Assembly (NCBI GenBank): GCA_013044295.1
Contig: JABEUU010000188.1
Span: 1 to 45,594, forward strand
Reading direction: 5' to 3'
Length of the DNA stretch: 45,594 bases
DNA from: Candidatus Dormiibacterota bacterium
GTDB taxonomy: Bacteria > Chloroflexota > Dormibacteria > Aeolococcales > Bog-877
This document shows, in pieces, positions 40,831 through 45,594 of the stretch. Below the pieces are notes generated by a model. The model was not told the origin of the DNA. It did not search any database and saw only the letters and a list, made by a program, of their open reading frames with translations. A program made the translations under genes and the position numbers. Every line of letters begins with the position of its first letter. Within the stretch, counting starts at the first letter, position 1.

Positions 40831-41382
40831 TCAGGCCAGCCGGTCGGCCCCCACCAGCTCGCCGTCGGCCGGCTCGGGCCAGGCCCCGACGCCGATCCCG
40901 TCCTCGGGGTCGAGGTCGAGCAGGAAGGTGCGACAGCGCAGAGCCTCGTCGCGTTCGCCGATGGCGGCGGCGCTCAGCATCAGGAGCTGAAGGGAGCGCA
41001 GGAAGCCACGGTTTCCCCGGTCGCTCCACCGCACCTCGCCGGTGCCGCCCCAGCCATGGCGGCGGAGCCGGTCCAGGCCCCGGTGGTAGCCGACCCGGGC
41101 GTAGGCATAGGCGGCCACCCGTTCGCCGGCCAGGTAGGCCGCCTGACCCCGCCGCGCCCAGGCGTCCAGGAAGTCAGGGTGGGAGGCGCATACGAGGTCG
41201 ATCTCCGAGGCCGCCCCGGGATCGAGCCGGCCTCCGTGCGCCGCCAAGACCTGGTCCAGGGCCACCACCGCGTCAGCGCTCTCGGGGGGCAGCTCAGTGC
41301 GTCGTCCCTGCGAGATCGAATGCCCGTGGGCGGCGACGGGAACTGCCCCCAGGGAGCGCGGCGGCGGCGGCTGGCTGCTCAT
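40831..41382 (-). CDS. DUF3151 protein
   Basis: A 183-residue soluble protein. The segments PDFLDAWARRGQAAYLAGERVAAYAYARVGYHRGLD (in two parts), EVRWSDRGNRGFLRSLQLL and ALRCRTFLLDLDPEDGIG match the DUF3151 pattern I know from actinobacteria (AYAYARxGYHRGLD, NRGFLRAL). It has a helical, TPR-like look. ATG 41382 is preceded by AGAGG. The gene begins 23 bases after the CCA end of the tRNA-Glu gene on the same strand, so the two are probably one transcript. Function unknown. Confidence 0.82.
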   Translation of the reverse strand: MSSQPPPPRSLGAVPVAAHGHSISQGRRTELPPESADAVVALDQVLAAHGGRLDPGAASEIDLVCASHPDFLDAWARRGQAAYLAGERVAAYAYARVGYHRGLDRLRRHGWGGTGEVRWSDRGNRGFLRSLQLLMLSAAAIGERDEALRCRTFLLDLDPEDGIGVGAWPEPADGELVGADRLA

Positions 41383-41405
41383 TTGAAACCTCTGGGTGGC
41401 GCCGG

Positions 41406-41482
41406 TGGTACCCCGTAGCGGATTCGAACCGCTGATCTCCGCCTTGAGAGGGCGGTGTCCTGGGCCACTAGACGAACGGGGC
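41406..41482 (-). tRNA. tRNA-Glu (anticodon CTC)
   Basis: A complete cloverleaf on the minus strand with encoded CCA. The anticodon stem is CCGCC/GGCGG with loop CTCTCAA, giving anticodon CTC for GAG. The T-arm has GGTTCGAATCC. The acceptor stem is GCCCCGT with ACGGGGT, leaving a G1-U72 wobble pair. It reads the most used Glu codon in this GC-rich genome. Confidence 0.95.
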
Positions 41483-41516
41483 AGGCCCGCCATCGACTTT
41501 GCAATCCCCCGGGGCC

Positions 41517-41522
41517 AGTATA
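41517..41522 (-). promoter_or_regulatory. -10 box TATACT upstream of tRNA-Glu
   Basis: TATACT, one base from consensus, lies 34 bases upstream of the mature tRNA 5' end on the minus strand. The start would be near 41510. It probably drives tRNA-Glu and the DUF3151 gene together. The rest of 41483-41650 holds no gene. Confidence 0.5.
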
Positions 41523-41650
41523 GGAGTGCTCGGGGCGCCGTGAGCCGCCCCCATCGAGCCGGCCGCTGGTGGTCGGGAGCCGGGGCCACCGTGCGGAACC
41601 ATGGCCGCGCCCAGCACCATGCCGACCAAGACTGGGCTGGAGCTGGCCCG

Positions 41651-43480
41651 CTAGGTCTGCTCGGGCCCTCCCCAGAGCGTCAGGATCGCCTCCAGCAGGG
41701 CCGCGTGGCTCTGCACCTGGGGGTAATTGCCCAGCATCAGGCGGGACCCGGGGTCGGCCACCTCCGACAGCTGCCCGGCGGGTCCGGCCAGGTCAAGAAT
41801 GGACCGCAGCCGGGAGATCGCGGCGCGCCGCCTGCCCAACCTCGCCTCGGCGATAACCGCCCACAGTGAGGGGAACAGGAAGGGGGCGCAGGGGTCCGCC
41901 ATCCCGTCTCGCTCCGGGTGGTGCCGCGCCAACAGGTACTCATGCTGAAGATGGGAGGTGACGAAGTCCAGGGTTGCCTCGGCCGGCGGCCCCATCCCGT
42001 ATCCGACCAGGTAGGCGGCGAGGGTGGACGAGTCCGCTGACCGGTCGTCGAAGGTCATGGTCAGCTCTCCCGCCACACCGGTGCCCCGGGTCCGGATCGC
42101 CTCGCTCACGGCATCCTGGGCGGCGCGCCACTCCGCCCGGGCGGAGCTTTCGATGCGTCCCCGGGCCGCCAGTCGCAGAGCGCTCTCGAGCGCGGCCCAG
42201 GCCAGGACCTTGCTGTGGACGTAGTGGCGGGGGACGCCCCGCACCTCCCAGATGCCGTGATCCGGCACCCGCCAGGCCTGGGCGGCCTCGCGGGCCAGGT
42301 CGGGCACCAGGTCCAGCAGAGGCTGAGGACAGGCGCCGAACCGATCCAGGACCTCGGCGAAGCGGGCAACCTCGCCGAGGGTGTCCACCTGGGCCTGTCC
42401 GGCCGCCGCATTGCCAACTCTCACCACGGCCCCCGAGTAGCCGCTGAGATAGGGAAGAATGTGCTCCTCGGGCAGGGCTTCTCCATTGAGCCGGGTGACG
42501 GGGGCGCTCCGGGCGGGATCCGCGCGCATCACCCGGACCAGGCCCAGGGCGACCGCGGCGGCCTGCTCCAGCGCCCCCGTTCGAGCCAGGGCGATGCCGG
42601 CGTCGGCGCAGTCGCGCAGCCAGGCGTAGCGATAGTCCCACGCCCGCGCGCTGCCTGGCCACTGGGGAATCGAGGTGAGCGGCGAGGCCACCAGCAGGCC
42701 CGATCGGCGGTCCTGAAGGCTCCAAAGCGTGAGCAGAGAGCGCACCGTGGCCTCAGCGGCCCACCGCGGTGCCCGCCCCAGGGCCCTGGCCAGCGGCTCC
42801 CCCCGCAAAAGGCTGGCAATCCAGGCTCGAGCGGCCTCCGCCTTCTCATTCAGGGCGGACTCGGCTTCCGCGACGGAGCGCGCTCTGTCGCACCTCGCCA
42901 GACGGGGCGGCAGGCTCCCGTCCTCCCGGGGCAATCCCAACCAAACCACCAGCCCACCCTCTGGGACGGCGAGGCGGAGGCCGGTCTCGAGGTCGATGGA
43001 TTGGGAGGCCACGACCGCCAGAGGCCCGCTTGGCCCATCGGGCGCGCCCCCCCTGGCGATCCGGGCCCTCCCGCCCTCCACCTGGAAGAACGGCGCACCG
43101 GCGGCGGTGGGGGCCCGCAGCTCCAGGTCAACAGCCAGGCCCGGCCTCCCACGCACCAACCAGCACAGGGCGCTGCCACCCGCCCCATCATCGACCAGCC
43201 CGCAGCGCATGGTTGCCCCCTCCGCCCAGCTGATCCCCAGGATGGTGGTGGGGCCCTCCCAGGCCGCCAGGGCCGGCCCGCCGAGGCGGACGGAGACACC
43301 CACCGACCCGCCCCGGTCACGGTCGAGCACCTGGGCCAGTCGCAGCGGTCCGTCGAAACCCGGAGCGCACCAGTAGTCGCAGCGCCCAGCGCCGGTGAGC
43401 AGGGCCGCGCTGCTGCCGTCCGCCAGGCAGAAGTACTCCCGCAAAGGGATGCTGCTCAACTCTGGCCGGACTTGGTCCAC
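41651..43480 (-). CDS. GH15-family glucoamylase/trehalase-like protein with altered base site
   Basis: A 609-residue protein: N-terminal beta-sandwich (about 1-260) and an (alpha/alpha)6 barrel, as in bacterial GH15 glucoamylases and trehalases. Recognisable are WDYRYAWLRDCADAG, the general acid Glu412 in GIWEVRG, and YVHSKVLAWAALESAL. At the second catalytic site relatives read DGLxGxEGxFLxC; here it is DGMADPCAPFLFPSLW, with Cys531 aligned to the general-base Glu. Activity may be lost or changed. GTG 43480 is used because TACCCT lies seven bases upstream; a trehalose or maltodextrin role is only by family. Confidence 0.82.
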   Translation of the reverse strand: MDQVRPELSSIPLREYFCLADGSSAALLTGAGRCDYWCAPGFDGPLRLAQVLDRDRGGSVGVSVRLGGPALAAWEGPTTILGISWAEGATMRCGLVDDGAGGSALCWLVRGRPGLAVDLELRAPTAAGAPFFQVEGGRARIARGGAPDGPSGPLAVVASQSIDLETGLRLAVPEGGLVVWLGLPREDGSLPPRLARCDRARSVAEAESALNEKAEAARAWIASLLRGEPLARALGRAPRWAAEATVRSLLTLWSLQDRRSGLLVASPLTSIPQWPGSARAWDYRYAWLRDCADAGIALARTGALEQAAAVALGLVRVMRADPARSAPVTRLNGEALPEEHILPYLSGYSGAVVRVGNAAAGQAQVDTLGEVARFAEVLDRFGACPQPLLDLVPDLAREAAQAWRVPDHGIWEVRGVPRHYVHSKVLAWAALESALRLAARGRIESSARAEWRAAQDAVSEAIRTRGTGVAGELTMTFDDRSADSSTLAAYLVGYGMGPPAEATLDFVTSHLQHEYLLARHHPERDGMADPCAPFLFPSLWAVIAEARLGRRRAAISRLRSILDLAGPAGQLSEVADPGSRLMLGNYPQVQSHAALLEAILTLWGGPEQT

Positions 43481-43487
43481 GGGCCTC

Positions 43488-43493
43488 AGGGTA
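43488..43493 (-). promoter_or_regulatory. -10 box TACCCT for the GH15 gene, leaderless arrangement
   Basis: On the minus strand TACCCT is followed by seven bases and the GTG at 43480, without a ribosome-binding site. Confidence 0.4.
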
Positions 43494-43511
43494 CGGGGCT
43501 GGCGCCCTTGG

Positions 43512-44735
43512 TCAGGCAGGCATCGCCTGGAGCTGATCTCCGATGGCAGCGATCTTGGCCGCCCACAGGGGGTCGCTGGCGTAGTCGACATTCATCCCCG
43601 AGGCCGTCGGTCCGTTGTAGAACTGGCCGGTCGCAACGTCGCCACCCTGGCTGCCCTGGTTGGGAACCTGGGAGCCGGGGGGGGTCAGGTAGTAGACCGA
43701 GACGTACCAGGAGACGAAGGCGACGCAGGCCTGGTCGCTGGGGAACGTGGCCCCATCACCGAAGGGGTTCACGTCGTAGGCCTGGAAGCCGAACAGGTTG
43801 TGCTTCACCAAGTAGAGCTGGGAGGTCCCGAAGCCGGTCTCCAGCACCGCATCCGAGACCAGGTAGATGGCACTCACATGTGTGGTTGCCTCCGCCTGCA
43901 GGAAATAGCCGGCGTCGGCCGCCAGCGGGGTTCCCTGGAGAAACTCCTGGATCTGGGTGAGGGTGATCCCGCTGGGCTGGGTGAGGTTGGTCGAGGTGGT
44001 GAACGGCCCGCCGGTGCCGGTCGAGGTCACCGGCGCCGGAGTTGTGACTGGGGTCGGCGTCGCCACCGGGGTCGGGGTGGCCACCGGCGTGGGGACCGGA
44101 GTGGCGACCGTGACCGGAGGAGTCGTGGGCGCCGCCTGTCTGGAGTGGGTTCCAGGGCGGACGGTGGGAGTGGCGGTCGAGCTCGGCGCCGGGCTCGGAG
44201 GAGGTGGCGGGTTGGCCGCCTGGAAGGCGGCCGCGATCTCCTCCGCCTGCAACCGGTCCGCCGTGATCGCGGCCTGGGACTGCTTCCGGCTGAGCAGAAC
44301 CTGGTCGCGTTGCGCGGCCCTTAGGTTGGCGGTCAACTGGCCCAGGCTCTGCTTCTCGGCCGTGGCCAGCCGCGTCAGGGTGATCTGGGTGTCCAAGGCT
44401 TGGTTCAGCGATGAGCTGGCCAGAACCTCCAACATGCCGTTGGGCGCCCCGGTGTACTCGGTCGCGATCATGGTCGCCAGCTGGGTCCGCGCCTGACTGA
44501 TCTCAGTGCGCTCCTTGTGAAGGCGCTCCCGTACTCTCTGCACCTGGACGAGCAGGGAGCGCTCCTTGGTTTTGGCCTGGGCGACCAGGACCGCGAGGGT
44601 GGTGACTTGGGTCGGTGCGCCAGTTGAGCTGGCCTGAGCCGAGCTGAGTCCGGTGCCGGCGAGCAGGCCGATGGCTCCGAACATGGCTGTTATGAGGGCA
44701 AGCCCCGAGCGAGCCCACTTCCTTTCCCCGTCCAC
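43512..44735 (-). CDS. Secreted coiled-coil glucosaminidase
   Basis: A 407-residue protein: signal peptide (residues about 1-35), coiled coil (about 45-170), a Pro/Thr/Val-rich linker (about 175-245) and a C-terminal glucosaminidase (GH73/FlgJ-like) domain. The catalytic Glu is in SDAVLETGFGTSQLY, followed by HNLFGFQAYD and WYVSVYYL. It would cut the GlcNAc-MurNAc bond. It combines the coiled-coil plan of the CHAP paralogues with a different catalytic domain. GTG 44735 gives a clean signal peptide; AAGAAT eight bases upstream may be its -10. Confidence 0.88.
   Translation of the reverse strand: MDGERKWARSGLALITAMFGAIGLLAGTGLSSAQASSTGAPTQVTTLAVLVAQAKTKERSLLVQVQRVRERLHKERTEISQARTQLATMIATEYTGAPNGMLEVLASSSLNQALDTQITLTRLATAEKQSLGQLTANLRAAQRDQVLLSRKQSQAAITADRLQAEEIAAAFQAANPPPPPSPAPSSTATPTVRPGTHSRQAAPTTPPVTVATPVPTPVATPTPVATPTPVTTPAPVTSTGTGGPFTTSTNLTQPSGITLTQIQEFLQGTPLAADAGYFLQAEATTHVSAIYLVSDAVLETGFGTSQLYLVKHNLFGFQAYDVNPFGDGATFPSDQACVAFVSWYVSVYYLTPPGSQVPNQGSQGGDVATGQFYNGPTASGMNVDYASDPLWAAKIAAIGDQLQAMPA
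44041..44117 (-). repeat. Degenerate 18-base tandem repeat in glucosaminidase linker
   Basis: Imperfect 18-base units (clearest at 44053-44070 and 44071-44088) encode ATPTPV-like hexapeptides in the linker between coiled coil and catalytic domain. Such Pro/Thr repeats span the cell wall and often vary in number. Confidence 0.7.
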
Positions 44736-44743
44736 GGGGGCTC

Positions 44744-44749
44744 ATTCTT
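44744..44749 (-). promoter_or_regulatory. -10-like AAGAAT before the glucosaminidase gene
   Basis: AAGAAT on the minus strand stands eight bases before the GTG at 44735, fitting the leaderless spacing used elsewhere in the window. It departs from the consensus at two positions. Confidence 0.3.
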
Positions 44750-44832
44750 GGACCGAAGGGCCAGAACTGTGCCCGTCGTCGCAGCCCCGATGCTGGAATG
44801 TGACCGTGCCTGGCCGAGCCTCCCTCAGGGTC

Positions 44833-45594
44833 TCAGCCGGGGCACTGCGCCCCGGGGGGAATGATCGACAGGGGCAGTGACGCCGCCTGACCGGGGGCCC
44901 CGGCAAGGCCCACCAGGGCCACCGGCTGCCCGGGCGGCGGGTTCACCTGCGGCTGAGCCTGGACGTAGGTGTAGTTGGCGGGAGCTGGAATCTGGCCCGA
45001 TGCCACGGTGGTCACCGCCCCATCGCAGCGATCCACCTCCTCGACCTCCCAGGCGACGGTCAGGGGGGCGTGCTGGCCGAGGGACACGGTCAGGGTCACC
45101 TGGCAGCCCTGGGTGCCGGTGGTAGTGCACCCCGCCTCCAGCTGGACCTGGTCGACGGGAGGGTTGGAGCGCGGGGCCAGGGTGGGTATCGGCCGCAGCT
45201 GGCCTGGGCTCTGGGCCGAAGACGGCGAAGGGGTGGGAGTGACCGCCGCCGTGGGAGAGGGGATCGGGGTTGTAGTAGTGGTCGGCGGGGATGGGGATCC
45301 CAGCCCGGATGGTGCCGGACGATGGCGCGACGGCTGAGGGCCGCCGCGGGTGGCCAGCAGGGTCCCACCCCCAACCGCCAGCAGCGCCACCACGATGCCG
45401 GCCGCCAGGCGGCCTCGCCGCCGGTTGGGTTGAGGGCCAGGCGGGGGCCGCCGCGGGCCCGAGTGGGCAAGGTCGGCTGGTGTGAGGGTCAGCTGGGCCC
45501 GTCCCACCGGCGCGGCCGCAGCCCAGGCTTCGCCGGTGGCGGCAACCGCCGCGGTCGGCTCCTGCCCCGCCGCCTCCACAGCCGTCAAACCACC
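44833..45594 (-). CDS. Membrane-anchored protein, N-terminus beyond window edge
   Basis: The frame is open to the end of the window; TTG 45588 is the first internal start but the gene probably begins outside. The visible 253 residues are an Ala/Pro-rich cytoplasmic segment, one membrane helix (GIVVALLAVGGGTLLAT), a long Pro/Thr/Ser-rich wall-spanning linker, and a C-terminal beta-rich extracellular domain with three or four Cys that could form disulfides (GCTTTGTQGC, DRCDG, QCPG). This is the layout of the C-terminal half of Ser/Thr protein kinases and of anti-sigma factors, but no kinase motif is visible here. Confidence 0.6.
   Translation of the reverse strand, partial: GGLTAVEAAGQEPTAAVAATGEAWAAAAPVGRAQLTLTPADLAHSGPRRPPPGPQPNRRRGRLAAGIVVALLAVGGGTLLATRGGPQPSRHRPAPSGLGSPSPPTTTTTPIPSPTAAVTPTPSPSSAQSPGQLRPIPTLAPRSNPPVDQVQLEAGCTTTGTQGCQVTLTVSLGQHAPLTVAWEVEEVDRCDGAVTTVASGQIPAPANYTYVQAQPQVNPPPGQPVALVGLAGAPGQAASLPLSIIPPGAQCPG

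Noticed and set aside
42215-43960. A 581-codon plus-strand frame
   Set aside because: It is opposite the GH15 gene and the end of the glucosaminidase gene, low-complexity Gly/Pro/Arg/Gln, and has no ribosome-binding site.
44041-44117. CRISPR-like direct repeats
   Set aside because: The 18-base units are contiguous, in frame and encode a Pro/Thr linker; there are no spacers.

Overview
The window is very GC-rich (strong G/C bias at third codon positions, many GTG and TTG starts) and gene-dense, with short overlaps between neighbours. No rRNA, insertion sequence, integrase, phage structural gene or CRISPR array is visible. The gene set suggests a monoderm member of the Terrabacteria, most likely Chloroflexota/Candidatus Dormibacterota or a deep actinobacterial relative. 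Reasons: secreted CHAP, SLT and glucosaminidase wall hydrolases; a coxSLM molybdenum hydroxylase operon; a DUF3151 protein; a MoxR/DUF58/DUF4129/DUF4350/RDD/SpoIIM block; MEP-pathway ispH; and many apparently leaderless genes with a TANNNT box 6-9 nt before the start codon. The taxonomy is inference.

Layout. 1-2848: the 3' part of a CHAP protein, an MFS transporter, a small coupled coiled-coil protein and a membrane PH-like protein. 3122-11853: one nine-gene operon for a CO dehydrogenase/xanthine-dehydrogenase-family enzyme (coxS, coxL, coxM) with its maturation set (AAA+ ATPase CoxD, vWA protein CoxE, XdhC/CoxF, MocA-like nucleotidyltransferase, MoeA/MogA-like protein). 12079-14078: divergent UbiA prenyltransferase and hemE. 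14141-15704: a CHAP-SLT wall-hydrolase pair with a strong hairpin at the junction. 15944-18234: an M20 peptidase coupled to an OSBS/NSAR-type enolase-superfamily enzyme. 18308-19907: three proteins of unknown function. 20011-21210: arsR-arsM under a perfect 12-bp palindrome; then folB.

21735-26381: a reduced type IV secretion-like set (PrgI-like, VirB4 ATPase, small pilin-like membrane protein, VirB6/TrbL-like protein) interleaved with a conserved unknown gene and dtd, with no relaxase or integrase. This is the strongest candidate for an undescribed system. 26388-35412: a zinc-ribbon protein, a small membrane protein, divergent RDD and SpoIIM genes, ispH, and a five-gene minus-strand operon (membrane protein, DUF4129, DUF4350, MoxR, DUF58) joined by 4-nt TTGA/ATGA overlaps. 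35463-39534: a small unknown protein, a class III CoA-transferase, a coiled-coil CHAP protein and a DHH phosphoesterase. 39531-45594 (minus strand): MurG-like glycosyltransferase, DUF3151, tRNA-Glu(CTC), GH15 protein, coiled-coil glucosaminidase, and the C-terminal part of a membrane-anchored protein cut by the window edge.

Functional themes are trace-gas or small-molecule oxidation with dedicated molybdenum cofactor handling, envelope remodelling by at least five secreted hydrolases, and a possible non-mobile type IV apparatus that such hydrolases could serve.
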